A DNA stretch of 64,000 nucleotides. It comes from Streptomyces sp. SA15 (GTDB lineage: Bacteria > Actinomycetota > Actinomycetes > Streptomycetales > Streptomycetaceae). The notes below the pieces were generated by a model. That model was given only the letters and a program-made list of their open reading frames with translations, had not been told where the DNA came from and ran no database searches. This document shows positions 17,354 to 26,775 of the stretch, in pieces. The translations under genes were made by a program, and so were the position numbers. Position 1 is the first letter of the stretch. Each line of letters starts with the position of its first letter. The stretch covers positions 1 to 64,000 of the forward strand of contig NZ_NTGE01000215.1 in NCBI RefSeq assembly GCF_002291145.1. Reading direction: 5' to 3'.

Positions 17354-18787
17354 CTACTCCAGGTGGAAAGTGGCGTCCGCGCGGTCGGTGGCGGTGCTCA
17401 GCGGCTGGGCGTAGAGCGCGTAGCTGTAGTGGCGCAGGTAGCGGCCCGGGGTACTGACGGACTCGAAGCTCACCGCGGCCGGGTCGGCCTGGCCTGCCCG
17501 CCGGGTGAAGCTCGCACTGTTCTTGAACCCGGTCGTGCCGTCGCTCTTGTCCAGCCAGATCTCGTAGTTCCGGTTCCGCAGGTAATAGCCGGGATTGCTG
17601 GTTGACTCCAGCGACACCGTGCCGCTTCCGGCCAGCCCGGTGACCATACGGAACTGCGACTCGGCCAGGTTCGTCATATCCGCGTCGATCCGTCCGCGGA
17701 ACGAGACCTGCCGGATGTAGCGGTGCGGGAAGTTGTACGACCTGAACCGGTACGGCGTCACCCCGTCCGGCACCGGGATGCCGAAGTTCGGTGTGCCGTC
17801 GGCGTTCCAGTACAGCTTCTGGATGCGGGTCCGCCGGTTCGGGTCGTTGAGCGGATCGCCGCTGATGTCGCGGTAGCTGCGGTCGTGGTAGACGAGGATG
17901 TCGCTCTGGCCGTCCTCGGAGACCGTGAACGAGTTGTGCCCCGGGCCGTACTGGCTCGTCGCGGCGTTGCTCCTGAACACCGGCTGCTGCCTCTTGCTCC
18001 ACGACGTCGGGTTCATCAGGTTGGCGGTCACCGGAGCGGTCAGCATTCCCATGCAGTAGTTGCTGTCCGTGGCGCTGGCCGAGTAGGTCAGGAACACCCT
18101 GCCGTTGCGGATGAGCACCGACGGGGCTTCGTTGACCTTGTACCCTTTGGTCTCCCACGACAGCGTCGGCACGCTCAGCCGCGCCGGGGCGCCGGAGATC
18201 GTCCACGGGTTGCTCATCGGCGCCAGATAAAGGCTGCTGTTGTTGCCGATCGCCGGGTCCTGCTGGGCCCAGCACAGGTAGCGGGTGCCGTTGTGCGCGA
18301 ACGTGGTCGCGTCCAGGGAGAACGTGTCCGCGTGGGTGATGATGCGCCCCTTCTCGACCCACGTGCCGGTGAACGGGTCGGCGCTGCTGTTCTCCAGGAC
18401 CCACATCCGGATCCGCCAGACGTCGTTGCTGCGGCCCGCGGCGAAGTAGATGTACCACTTGCCGTTGATGAAGTGGATCTCCGGCGCCCAGATGTGGGCA
18501 CCCATGTCCCCGCTGGCGTGCTTGCGCCAGATCACCGACTCGTCCGCGCCGCCCAGCCCTTGCAGCGTCGATGCCCGGCGCAGGATGATCCGGTCGTACT
18601 CGGGCACCGTCGCGGTGCAGTAGTAGTAGCCGTCGGTGTGCCGGAAGATGTGCGGGTCGGCCCGCCGTGCGATCAGCGAGTTCGTGTACGTCACCGGCGG
18701 TGACGCCCATGCCGCTGATCCGGTCAGCAGGGTTGCCGTGGCCGCCGCGCCCAGTGCGGGGACGGCGAGGAAAGTACGTCTGCGCAT
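17354..18787 (-). CDS. Secreted GH43 exo-arabinofuranosidase-like enzyme with C-terminal AbfB (CBM42) module
   Basis: 477 residues. A Tat-like signal (MRRRTFLAVPALGAAATATL) precedes a GH43 propeller with likely catalytic D44 (RADPHIF), D159 (SLDATTF) and E220 (VNEAPSV). The C-terminal about 140 residues are an arabinose-binding AbfB beta-trefoil (RYIRQVSFRGRI, SNPGYYLRNRNYEIWL, TPGRYLRHYSYALY). This architecture matches characterised Streptomyces exo-1,5-alpha-L-arabinofuranosidases (GH43_26 plus CBM42), so removal of terminal arabinose from arabinan or arabinoxylan is likely. Only 14 bases separate it from the preceding GH43 gene. Confidence 0.9.
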   Translation of the reverse strand: MRRRTFLAVPALGAAATATLLTGSAAWASPPVTYTNSLIARRADPHIFRHTDGYYYCTATVPEYDRIILRRASTLQGLGGADESVIWRKHASGDMGAHIWAPEIHFINGKWYIYFAAGRSNDVWRIRMWVLENSSADPFTGTWVEKGRIITHADTFSLDATTFAHNGTRYLCWAQQDPAIGNNSSLYLAPMSNPWTISGAPARLSVPTLSWETKGYKVNEAPSVLIRNGRVFLTYSASATDSNYCMGMLTAPVTANLMNPTSWSKRQQPVFRSNAATSQYGPGHNSFTVSEDGQSDILVYHDRSYRDISGDPLNDPNRRTRIQKLYWNADGTPNFGIPVPDGVTPYRFRSYNFPHRYIRQVSFRGRIDADMTNLAESQFRMVTGLAGSGTVSLESTSNPGYYLRNRNYEIWLDKSDGTTGFKNSASFTRRAGQADPAAVSFESVSTPGRYLRHYSYALYAQPLSTATDRADATFHLE

Positions 18788-18801
18788 CGGTCACTCCTTC
18801 C

Positions 18802-20289
18802 TCAGACGGGTTGCAGCTGCCACTGCTGGCAGTTGTTGTTGAGCCAGCGCCACTGGCGTACTGCGGATCCGTCGGCAGTGCCGCAGCCGGGCACGTCGGC
18901 GACCTTGCCGCTGTTGACGTTGGTCAGCCGCACCCAGCCGCCCTGATCGGTGACGGGCATGCGATATTTCTGGCAGTTGTTGTTCAGCCACGACCACTGC
19001 TGGATATTGGTGCCGTCGGCGGTACCGCAGGCGTCGACGTCGAGTGCCTTGCCGCTGCGAACGTTGACCAGCCGGCTGGTGTCGTTGCCCAGGTCCTCGA
19101 TGCGCCACTGCTGGTTGGTGCCGCCGTTGCAGGTCCACTGGATGACGTCCGCGCCGTCGGCGCCTGAGGCGCCGGACACGTCAAGGCATTTGCCGCTGTG
19201 ACGGTTGACGATCCGGTACGCCGACGGCGTGGCCGCCGTCTCTCCGGCCGGACCGGCGAGTGTCACACCTGTTGCCACCGGAGTCCCGAGGTTCGGCGTC
19301 CCGTTCGCGTTCCAGGTGAACTTCTGCGCCCGGGTGGTCCGCCCGTTGCCGCAGCCGCCGTTGGAGGCCGAGTTCGCGTGGTAGACGATCCAGTTCTCGG
19401 TGCCGTCCGGGGAGGTGAAGAAGCCGTTGTGACCGGGCCCGTAGACCCTGTTGGCGTCGTTGCGCTGGAAGATCGGGCCGGCTGCCTTGGCCCAGGACGA
19501 GGCGGACAGCGGGTCGCCACCGGTGTAGGTGAGCATGCCCAGCTTGTAGTCGGCGGTCTGGCACGAGCTCGCCGAGAAGGTGACGAAGGTCTGGCCGTTG
19601 CGCTGCAGCGCCACAGGGGCTTCGTTGACCGGCGCGCCGGACCGCTCCCACGAGTTGGTCGGCTGCGAGATGACGCTGAACGTGCTGCTGGCGAGGGTGT
19701 ACGGGTTGCTCATCGGCGCGATCACCAGGCTCTGCGCACTGCCGCCCACGAACCCGCTGCCGAGCAGGTAGAGCGAGCCGCCCAGACGCAGCACGCTGGC
19801 GTCGATGAGCCAGCCACCCGGGGTGAGATTGGAGCCGGCGAGCTTGTTCTTGTACGTGTACGGGCCCATCGGGTCGGCGCCGGCGCTCTCCAGCACGTGG
19901 GTGCGCTGGCTGTCGCAGCAGGCGGCGCCGACCTGGCCGGCGGAGTAGTACAGGTACCACCGGCCGTCGATGAAGTGGATCTCGGGGGCCCAGAAGTTTG
20001 TCCCGCGCGAGGACGTGCTGTCCTCCCAGACCTGCACGCTGGGCGCGGTGGCGAGCCCGGCCAGCGTCGGCGCCTTGCGCATCAGCAACTTGTTGGTGAA
20101 CGTCGTCGTGATCAGGTAGTAGTTGCCGTTGTAGTACTCGAGCCAGGGATCGGCCCCCTTCTGAGCCTTGATCGGATTGGTGTACGGGCGGCCCGGTGCG
20201 GCGGAGGCCGGCTGCGCGATGCCGGCAGACAGCGCCGTGCACAGCGCCATCAGCACGGCCAGGAGGACGCGGTAGCGAGTACCGGACAT
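18802..20289 (-). CDS. Secreted GH43 glycosidase with C-terminal ricin-B lectin (CBM13) module
   Basis: 495 residues: signal peptide (about 1-31), GH43 domain with likely catalytic D47 (KGADPWL), D163 (LIDASVL) and E223 (VNEAPVA), and a C-terminal beta-trefoil with three repeats ending QQWRI, CQKYRM and CQQWQL. The catalytic part resembles that of the next gene (17354), so the two may be GH43_26-type paralogues with different binding modules. Secreted; probably active on arabinan or arabinoxylan. It follows the upstream GH43 gene after 51 bases. Confidence 0.88.
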   Translation of the reverse strand: MSGTRYRVLLAVLMALCTALSAGIAQPASAAPGRPYTNPIKAQKGADPWLEYYNGNYYLITTTFTNKLLMRKAPTLAGLATAPSVQVWEDSTSSRGTNFWAPEIHFIDGRWYLYYSAGQVGAACCDSQRTHVLESAGADPMGPYTYKNKLAGSNLTPGGWLIDASVLRLGGSLYLLGSGFVGGSAQSLVIAPMSNPYTLASSTFSVISQPTNSWERSGAPVNEAPVALQRNGQTFVTFSASSCQTADYKLGMLTYTGGDPLSASSWAKAAGPIFQRNDANRVYGPGHNGFFTSPDGTENWIVYHANSASNGGCGNGRTTRAQKFTWNANGTPNLGTPVATGVTLAGPAGETAATPSAYRIVNRHSGKCLDVSGASGADGADVIQWTCNGGTNQQWRIEDLGNDTSRLVNVRSGKALDVDACGTADGTNIQQWSWLNNNCQKYRMPVTDQGGWVRLTNVNSGKVADVPGCGTADGSAVRQWRWLNNNCQQWQLQPV

Positions 20290-20340
20290 GTCGGAGCCCT
20301 TTCGACAGTGATCGTTTCGGTCGCTCCACGACGGGGCGGC

Positions 20341-21861
20341 TCAGCCCCAGCGCTGCAGCAGCCGGTCGTACTCGGCCTGGGTGACGGGGAGGACGGTGCC
20401 GTGGCGCGGCCGGCCGGGCAGGGAGTAGCCGGAGACGGGCGTCCATTGCCGGGCGTTCAGGTCGGTGGTCGTGAACGGGACGTAGCCCCGCCCGCCGTAC
20501 TCGTCGATGAACATGTACCAGCGCTCGTCGGTATTCGATTTGAAGACCAGCGGGCCCTCGCCCTGGCTGATCGCGTTGTTCCCGAGGCATTCGGCGACGA
20601 ACGAGTAGGTGCGGTTGAGGATGGTCGCCGACTTCTCCGCGAGGATGAACTTGCCGCACGCGGTCTGCGACGCGCTCCGCTCGTCCTTCGTGAAGCGGTA
20701 GTACGTGCTGTCGTGCTTGATCAGCGTCGAGTCGATCGTCGAGTAGCCCTTGTCGACCCAGACCTGTGGGGCGCTGAAGGTCCGGAAGTCGGATGTGGTG
20801 GCGTACATCATTCGGTTGTAGCTGCTGCCGGTGTGGTTCGGATCGCCGGCCGAGTACAGCTTCGACGCCCAGAAGACGACGTACTTGCCGAGTTCTTCGT
20901 CGTAGTACGCCTCCGGGGCCCACGTATTGCCGGCCGTGTCCGGTGAGACGCGTGCCAGGCGTGGCGCGCTCCAGTTCACCAGGTCGGTCGACTCCCAGAC
21001 CACGATGGACTTGCTGCCCGTCCGCTGGACCTGGTCCCAGTTGCCGTTGCCGTACATCCGCAGGTCGGTGGCGATCTGGTAGAACTTGTCGCCCTCCGGT
21101 GAGCGGATGATGAACGGATCGCGCACGCCGCGGGTGCCCACGGTCGAGGTCAGCACGGGCCGTCCGTCGTTCAGCTGGCGCCACCGGGTCGGGTCATTGC
21201 CCTGGCTGAGCGCGAAGTAGACCTGCTCGCCGGCGGAGGTGTTCTCACCGGTGAAGTAGGTGAACAGATAGCCGGCGTACTTCGGGACCGGTGCCGCGTC
21301 GACACGGACCAGTTGCCACTGCTGGTTGGTGGCGCCCGTGTCGGTGTACTGGGAGATCCGCGCGCCGTCGGCGGTGGAGCGCTCCCAGACGTCCAGCGCC
21401 TTGCCGCTGTTGCGGTTGATGAGCTTGACGTATCCGCTGTCGGTGTCCACGACGCGGAATTGCTGGTTGGTGCCGCCGGTGTCGGTCCATTGGATGACGT
21501 TCGCGCCGTTCGCCGTGGACGCCGAGGAGACGTCCACCACCTTGCCGCTGTGCCGGGCCCGGAGCTTGTAGTAGCCGCTGCCGGAGTCGACGAACTGGAA
21601 CTGCTGGGCGGCCTGGTCGGCGCGGGTCTGCTGCTGGACGGCGGCGCCGCCGGCGGTCGACTGGTCGGCGATGCCGATTGCTTTGCCGCTGTGCCGCGCC
21701 ACGAGCTGGTAGTACGCGCCCGGATCGATCACGGCCGCATTCGCCGACGGTCCCACGATCGCCGCGAGGCAGCTGGCGATCAGTGCGCCGACGAGGACGA
21801 ATATCGTGCGGCGGCGTAACGGACGTCTCGGTGCGGCCGGTGCGTGGAAAGGCTGTCTCAT
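20341..21861 (-). CDS. Secreted GH43-like glycosidase with N-terminal ricin-B lectin module
   Basis: 506 residues. Signal peptide (about 15-42, IFVLVGALIASCLAAIVG), a beta-trefoil lectin (about 48-180; repeats LVARHSGKAIGI, LRARHSGKVVDV and LINRNSGKALDV), then a propeller with GH43-type acidic motifs RDPFII, TIDSTLI and SQGEGPLVF. Sequence around YLFTYFTGENTSAGEQVYFA is characteristic of a distinct GH43 group found with lectin domains in actinobacteria. The substrate is unknown. The ATG overlaps the stop of the CE12 gene by four bases (ATGA), which indicates translational coupling. Confidence 0.85.
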   Translation of the reverse strand: MRQPFHAPAAPRRPLRRRTIFVLVGALIASCLAAIVGPSANAAVIDPGAYYQLVARHSGKAIGIADQSTAGGAAVQQQTRADQAAQQFQFVDSGSGYYKLRARHSGKVVDVSSASTANGANVIQWTDTGGTNQQFRVVDTDSGYVKLINRNSGKALDVWERSTADGARISQYTDTGATNQQWQLVRVDAAPVPKYAGYLFTYFTGENTSAGEQVYFALSQGNDPTRWRQLNDGRPVLTSTVGTRGVRDPFIIRSPEGDKFYQIATDLRMYGNGNWDQVQRTGSKSIVVWESTDLVNWSAPRLARVSPDTAGNTWAPEAYYDEELGKYVVFWASKLYSAGDPNHTGSSYNRMMYATTSDFRTFSAPQVWVDKGYSTIDSTLIKHDSTYYRFTKDERSASQTACGKFILAEKSATILNRTYSFVAECLGNNAISQGEGPLVFKSNTDERWYMFIDEYGGRGYVPFTTTDLNARQWTPVSGYSLPGRPRHGTVLPVTQAEYDRLLQRWG

Positions 21862-23342
21862 GGAACCCTCTTGGGTTGCAGATAGCTGACCAGGGACAGG
21901 TTGTGTTCGCGGACCCCCTCGACGACCAGGTCCGCCATCTTCCCGGCGCCGTACTCGGAGAAGTGGGTGTTGTCCGTGACCCCGTCCTCCGACTGGCGCA
22001 GGTAGAGCGCGGCGGAGCTGGTCGGCCCCAGCGACTCCACCAGCGCTTTGCTCTTGGCGGTCAGGTCGATGACCGGCACGTTGAGCGCGGAGCCGAGCCT
22101 GCGCATCTCGGCCGGCAGGTCGACGCCCACGCCGTTGACATGGAGTGCGGTCGGAGTGAGCCGGTTGCCGTTGAACTGCCGCCGCACCGGTGGTGTGACG
22201 AGAACGGGGTCGCCGCCCTTTTCCCGCACCTGATTGATCATGGAGGTGAGGTTGCTGCGGAACGCCGATGCCGACGTGGACTTGTCGTTGTGTCCGAACT
22301 GGATGAGTACCAGGTCGTTGCTCTTGATCAGTGGCTTCATGGTGGGGAACAGCGCCGAGTTGCGCAGGAAGCTCCCCGAGCTCTCGCCGGAGTCCCCGTA
22401 GTTGGCGATGGCCGCGCCCGCCGTCACATGCGTGGGCAGGATCTGGCCCCAGCCGGTCCACGGAGCGAGCGTCTGGTCACATGTCGTGGAGTCCCCCGCC
22501 AGGTACACCACCAGGGGGTTGGTCGCCGCCTGCACCGTCAGGCCGGACAGCTGCGGCGCCTTTCCGGCGAAGGTGATGTCCAGTCCGGGAGTGCCCGTCC
22601 CGCCTTGGCCCGTCGGCTGGCCCTCCGGCTGCCGCACGTTGATGGTGAAGGTGTGCTGGGTGATCGTGCCGGCCGCGGTGTCGACCGCGGGCAGGACGCG
22701 GCGGCGGGCCTCCACCGACATCGAGGTGTTGCCCGCCGCGGCGCTGTCGCCGATCCATGCGGTGACGGTGAAGTTGCCGGGAGCGACGTCGAAGTGGCAG
22801 ACGATGGGCGCGCCGCCGGAGCACTGCGGCGGCCGGCCGGGCGGCTCGGGCGATGTGCCGGCCTCGACGTCGAGGTAGTCCACATTGGGCAGACCGCCGG
22901 CGCTGGTCGGACTGAGCCGGATCGTGTTGCTGCCTGGATTCAGCCGCACGGCCGAGGTTTTCGTGGTCCAGCTGTTCCATCCGCCGGTGGGCTCGAATGA
23001 CGTCGACAGCACGGTGACGCCGTTCACCATCACGGCGGCGGGGCGTGCCGTGGTGGAGCCGTTGGCGTATCGGATCGCCAGCGTCGCCGTACCTTCCTCA
23101 GTCGCGCTCACCGTGAACTGCGCGGCCGCGCCGACCTCGTTGTCGCCGTTGCAGAATCCGGTGCCGGAGTAGCCGTCGTGGTTCGACTCGATGAGCCCAT
23201 CGCATGTGGCCGGCGCGGCTTCCGCCTCGTACCGGGGGGCCGCGGTGGATGCCACCGCGGGGCTGACCATGTGGCCGACGCCGGCCAGTATTGCGGCAAG
23301 TACGGCAGTGAGCAGCGCTCCGCGCCGTCTGGCTAAAAGCAT
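21858..23342 (-). CDS. Secreted rhamnogalacturonan acetylesterase-like CE12 enzyme with N-terminal CBM35-like module
   Basis: 494 residues: signal peptide (1-32), CBM35-like module (about 36-160), a small beta-sandwich linker (about 175-265), then an SGNH esterase of CE12. The catalytic set is readable: S285 in LAGDSTTC, N352 in QFGHNDKS, and D457/H460 in TDNTHFSEYGAG. CE12 enzymes remove acetyl groups from rhamnogalacturonan I or xylan, opening the polymer to lyases and arabinanases. The start at 23342 follows GGAGGTCGATC. A strong hairpin lies between this gene and the upstream hydrolase gene. Confidence 0.9.
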   Translation of the reverse strand: MLLARRRGALLTAVLAAILAGVGHMVSPAVASTAAPRYEAEAAPATCDGLIESNHDGYSGTGFCNGDNEVGAAAQFTVSATEEGTATLAIRYANGSTTARPAAVMVNGVTVLSTSFEPTGGWNSWTTKTSAVRLNPGSNTIRLSPTSAGGLPNVDYLDVEAGTSPEPPGRPPQCSGGAPIVCHFDVAPGNFTVTAWIGDSAAAGNTSMSVEARRRVLPAVDTAAGTITQHTFTINVRQPEGQPTGQGGTGTPGLDITFAGKAPQLSGLTVQAATNPLVVYLAGDSTTCDQTLAPWTGWGQILPTHVTAGAAIANYGDSGESSGSFLRNSALFPTMKPLIKSNDLVLIQFGHNDKSTSASAFRSNLTSMINQVREKGGDPVLVTPPVRRQFNGNRLTPTALHVNGVGVDLPAEMRRLGSALNVPVIDLTAKSKALVESLGPTSSAALYLRQSEDGVTDNTHFSEYGAGKMADLVVEGVREHNLSLVSYLQPKRVP

Positions 23343-23364
23343 GATCGACCTCCAGAAGCGTGGA

Positions 23365-23398
23365 GTGGGGCGGTGCCGGATCATCGGCCCCGCCCCAC
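23365..23398 (-). terminator. Strong hairpin between hydrolase and CE12 genes (possible attenuator or processing site)
   Basis: GTGGGGCGG and CCGCCCCAC form a 9-bp stem that continues, after one mismatch, through GCCG/CGGC around a GATCAT loop. It sits between the stop of the hydrolase (23405) and the ribosome site of the CE12 gene, inside an otherwise tightly packed run. It could lower downstream expression or protect an mRNA end. Confidence 0.5.
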
Positions 23399-23404
23399 CA
23401 CACG

Positions 23405-24721
23405 TCAGACGCGGCGACGGGCGAAGCGCTGGTTGGCGTTGCCGGAGTAGGTGTACTGGGTGATGCGAGCGCTGTTGGCGGTGGAGTACTGCCAGACGTC
23501 CATGGCCAGGCCGGACTCCCGGTTGACGAGACTGATCACGTCACCGCCGTGGTCGACGACGCGCCACTGCTGGCCGGTGGCGCCGGAGTCGGTCTGCTGA
23601 ACGATGTCCGCGCCGGTCGTGGTGCCCGCGGGCTGGAGGAACAGGCCACTGTGCCGGGCCTTGACGCGGACGTGGCCGTCGCCGGCGTCCACGAACTCGA
23701 ACTGCTGGTTGGGGCGGCTGTTGGCGGTGTACTGGACGAGCCGGGCGCCGGCGGCGGTGGAGGCCTCGTAGATGTCGGCGGCCTTGCCGCTGTGCTGGGC
23801 CACCAGGCTGTAGACGGCCGGGCCGCCGGGGGTGTCGCCGCCCAGCTGGGCTTCCCACCTGGTGTTGGATCCGGCCGCGTCGGCCGGGAGGCGGTCCCGT
23901 GCGGCGGTGTCGTCGTACATCGTCCAGCGGGCCCAGTCGACGACGGTCCTGGGGAAGCGCTGGTCGCTCCAGAAGCTGGTGTGGCTGCCGCCGACGAAGG
24001 TGAGGAACGCCTTGGGCCAGGTGATCTCCGAGTACGCCTGCCGGGCCGAGGAGTACTGCGTGGTGGAGTCCCGGTCGCCGTGCACGAACAGGACCTTGGC
24101 CGTGACCGAGCTGGACGGGTTGCCCATGTCCACGCAGGACTGGGGGTTGGCGGAGATGATCCTGCTGTCCGGCCAGGAGGTCAGCAGGCCGTGGGTGACC
24201 ATGCCGCCCAGGGAGTGGCCCGAGACGCCGACGCCTATGCCGGTATTGATGTGCCCGGCCAGCGGTCCGCTCGCGTTGAGCGCGAGGGTGTTGGTGAGGA
24301 CCTGCGAGACGTCCTTGGAGGTGTTGCCGTTGTTGACGTCGCTGAAGTTGTGGTTGAAGTGCGGGGCGGGGACGATGAAGCCCGCGGAGGCGAGGGCTCG
24401 GATGATGAACAGGGAGTTCTGCGGGCTGCTTCCGTAGCCGTGGGTGAAGTTGTAGACGGGGAAGACACCGCCCGCAACCGGGGCGTTCGTCACCGGGTTG
24501 CCGCCCGGGGTGCCGGTGGCAGGGTAGTAGACGTAGGTGGTGCACGGACGGCTGCCGCGGGTCCAGTTGTACCGGCGTACGCCGACCGCGAACGGCGTGG
24601 TCGGCGCCGTGCCCAGCGGGCTGACGGCGGCCGGTGCCGGTCCCGTGCCGAGCAGTGACAGACCCACGCCCGTCGCCCCGACGGCGCTGATGCGCAGGAA
24701 TGTGCGTCTTTGCATGGTCAT
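23405..24721 (-). CDS. Secreted alpha/beta hydrolase (chlorophyllase/cutinase-like) with two lectin-type repeats
   Basis: 438 residues. A Tat-like signal (MQRRTFLRISAVGATGVG) is followed by an alpha/beta-hydrolase fold with nucleophile elbow GHSLGG, acid region VHGDRDSTT and histidine in VGGSHTSFW. The C-terminal 140 residues are a ricin-B-like trefoil (LVAQHSGKAADIYE, VKARHSGLFLQP, LVNRESGLAMDVW). The natural ester is not evident; feruloyl, acetyl or other cell-wall esters would fit its place among pectin and arabinan enzymes. ATGs at 24721 and 24715 are both possible. It lies 33 bases after GH53. Confidence 0.8.
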   Translation of the reverse strand: MTMQRRTFLRISAVGATGVGLSLLGTGPAPAAVSPLGTAPTTPFAVGVRRYNWTRGSRPCTTYVYYPATGTPGGNPVTNAPVAGGVFPVYNFTHGYGSSPQNSLFIIRALASAGFIVPAPHFNHNFSDVNNGNTSKDVSQVLTNTLALNASGPLAGHINTGIGVGVSGHSLGGMVTHGLLTSWPDSRIISANPQSCVDMGNPSSSVTAKVLFVHGDRDSTTQYSSARQAYSEITWPKAFLTFVGGSHTSFWSDQRFPRTVVDWARWTMYDDTAARDRLPADAAGSNTRWEAQLGGDTPGGPAVYSLVAQHSGKAADIYEASTAAGARLVQYTANSRPNQQFEFVDAGDGHVRVKARHSGLFLQPAGTTTGADIVQQTDSGATGQQWRVVDHGGDVISLVNRESGLAMDVWQYSTANSARITQYTYSGNANQRFARRRV

Positions 24722-24754
24722 GGATGGCTCCTTGGGTACGGGGATAGGGGGCGC

Positions 24755-26680
24755 TCAAGACCTGTTCGCCGCTTTGGGGACGACGTCGACGACCGCCGTG
24801 ACCGGTCCCTTGCCGGTCATCCCGGTGACCGTCACCTCACCCGGCTTGTCGGTCGCGCCGGGCGGCAGCGGCTTCCAGCGGACGGGGACGCCGGTGATCG
24901 TGTCGTTGGCGGTGGTGAGCATGCGGATGGAGGAGGGCAGCTTCGGGGCGGCACCCACCGTGGTGGCGGTGTAGACGGTGTCCTGGAGGATGTGCTTGGC
25001 ACGGCTGGCGTTGAAGACGTTGATGGACGCGTGCGGCTCCCATGTATTCGGCAGTTCCGGCACGGCCCGGAACATCGGCTGGAAGCCGGCCGGCTCCCAC
25101 ACCAGCACTCCTGAACCGCGGTTGTTGACCACGTCGTTGGCGGCCTGGAAGACCCGCTGGACGGCATCCGCCTGTCCCTGAATCGTGCGCGGGTACGGTG
25201 AGCCGGGCACCGGCGAGCCGTCGCCGCCCGAGGCGGGGTAGGCGGTTTCGGCGACGTCGACTTCGTAGTCGGGGTAGGTGGTGGCGATGGTGTTGAGGTT
25301 GTGATCCAGCGCCTCGGGCGTGCCATGCCACTCCGGGTAGTACGAGATGGCCAGCACGTCAGGGTTCTGGCCTTTTGCCTTCACCCGGGTGAGGAACTGG
25401 TCCCAGAACTCCATGGTTTTGGCGAGCCCGTCGTTGTCCTTGCCGACGATCACGTGGATCTCGACCTTGGACTTCGGTGACGCGTCACGGACGGCCTTGA
25501 TCCCGGACGCGGCCAGGGTGGTGAAGCGGTCCCACGACTCGTCGTAGAGCTTCCGCTCCGCCGGGTCGGTTGACTTCCAGTACTTCCAGAGCAGGCCACC
25601 GCCGGGTTTCGACTGGTAGATATCGGCCTGTTCGACGAAATACGGCGGATTCGTGGTTCCGATGTGGGCCGCCTCGCTGCCGTACATGAATCCGTTGATG
25701 ATCTCGTTGCCGACGGCCACTTTCTCCGGTGTGGTGCCCTGCTGGATCAGCCGGTCCAGGTAGTCGGCGGTGTAGTCGTACACGGCCTTGGACAGGTCCG
25801 CGAACTCCAGCTCGGCCCAGCGGCGTGGTTTCGGCTGCTTGCTCGGGTCGGCCCATGAGTCCGCGTAGTGGAAGTCGATGCCCAGGCCCATGTCCCGCTG
25901 CTTGATCCACTTGGCTGAGGTCAGTGAGCGCTCCGGACCCTGTCGCGGTATCGGCGTCGGTTTACCGGTGCTCTCGCTGCGCGGCTCGTTGAAGATCCGC
26001 AGCCGGGCGTACTGCATGCCACGGTCCTTGGCCACGTCGAGCAGGTGTGGGCCGGCGCCGCGGTCCTCGGCCAGGGGATTGACCCAGTACTGCCGGTCCT
26101 GGACGTCGTCCACCCAGGACAGATCGGCACCGAGGGTGAGGTTGTCGCGCAGGTAGTTGAAGACCTGGAGCTCGCTGACCCCGGCCCGAGCACTCCCCTG
26201 CCCACCGGTGAACATCAGCCGGACGAAGCGCGTTCCCGGCCGGGTGAACAGGTGCACTTCCCCGCGCGCCACGGCTCGGTTACGGGACCGGTCGGCGATG
26301 GTCTTCCACCGGCGGCCGTCGGATGAAGCCTCGACCACGTACGGGTAGGCCACGCCACGGTCCGGGAAGATGACCTTGACCTTGCGCAGGTTGTCGTACC
26401 CGCCCCCGAGGTCGACAGTGAGCCATTGCCGGGCGCCGGCGCGATCGGGGTGCCAGGACGTCGTCGGGTCGCCGTCGATGGCCAGCCCGGCCTGTGACGA
26501 GCCGCTGCCGGCCGTCGCCGAGGCCCAGGCCTTGGCGGCGATATTGCTTTCGATCGGCTTGATGTCCGCGCTTCCGTAGATCGCATTCGCCGGCGTGGGC
26601 GCCATGAGTAACGTCGCGGACGCCACGGTGACCAACGTCGTCGTGCCTGCGATGACGCGGGCCGGACGCTTGTTGCTCAT
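24755..26680 (-). CDS. Secreted GH53 arabinogalactan endo-beta-1,4-galactanase with N-terminal F5/8-type module
   Basis: 641 residues: signal peptide (1-33), a discoidin/CBM32-like module (about 45-175, DGDPTTSWHPDR and QWLTVDLGGGYDNL), then a GH53 barrel opening LTLGADLSWVDDVQDR. The acid/base is E326 (VAVGNEIING) and the nucleophile E478 (DVAETAYP), both in the standard GH53 contexts. GH53 enzymes cut beta-1,4-galactan side chains of rhamnogalacturonan I. The start at 26680 follows AGGAGAAGG; the longer frame upstream is not coding. A perfect 16-bp hairpin lies between it and the upstream GH43 gene. Confidence 0.94.
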   Translation of the reverse strand: MSNKRPARVIAGTTTLVTVASATLLMAPTPANAIYGSADIKPIESNIAAKAWASATAGSGSSQAGLAIDGDPTTSWHPDRAGARQWLTVDLGGGYDNLRKVKVIFPDRGVAYPYVVEASSDGRRWKTIADRSRNRAVARGEVHLFTRPGTRFVRLMFTGGQGSARAGVSELQVFNYLRDNLTLGADLSWVDDVQDRQYWVNPLAEDRGAGPHLLDVAKDRGMQYARLRIFNEPRSESTGKPTPIPRQGPERSLTSAKWIKQRDMGLGIDFHYADSWADPSKQPKPRRWAELEFADLSKAVYDYTADYLDRLIQQGTTPEKVAVGNEIINGFMYGSEAAHIGTTNPPYFVEQADIYQSKPGGGLLWKYWKSTDPAERKLYDESWDRFTTLAASGIKAVRDASPKSKVEIHVIVGKDNDGLAKTMEFWDQFLTRVKAKGQNPDVLAISYYPEWHGTPEALDHNLNTIATTYPDYEVDVAETAYPASGGDGSPVPGSPYPRTIQGQADAVQRVFQAANDVVNNRGSGVLVWEPAGFQPMFRAVPELPNTWEPHASINVFNASRAKHILQDTVYTATTVGAAPKLPSSIRMLTTANDTITGVPVRWKPLPPGATDKPGEVTVTGMTGKGPVTAVVDVVPKAANRS

Positions 26681-26729
26681 TCCTTCTCCTGGCCATGTGA
26701 CGGTGTCGTGGTCCGAGGCAGGCGGTGCC

Positions 26730-26769
26730 GCACGCTCTGCCGGTCGGAGAGGAGACCGGCAGAGCGTGC
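26730..26769 (-). terminator. Perfect 16-bp stem hairpin between GH43 and GH53 genes
   Basis: GCACGCTCTGCCGGTC and GACCGGCAGAGCGTGC pair completely around an 8-base loop, starting 7 bases after the GH43 stop. It is the strongest hairpin found in the window. It should end or pause most transcripts from the PL9 promoter, so downstream genes may depend on read-through or on a promoter not recognised here. Confidence 0.75.
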
Positions 26770-26775
26770 AGCGGG

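Noticed and set aside
15915..18794. A 959-codon minus-strand open frame covering GH62 and most of the GH43/CBM42 gene
   Set aside because: Only its last 477 codons are GH62. The upstream part is a shadow of the GH43/CBM42 gene in another frame, with arginine- and glycine-rich composition and no domain.
20290..20340. A weak LacI-like sequence (GTGATCGTTTCGGT) upstream of a GH43 gene
   Set aside because: Only one half site fits and there is no promoter pattern near it, so it was not listed as an operator.
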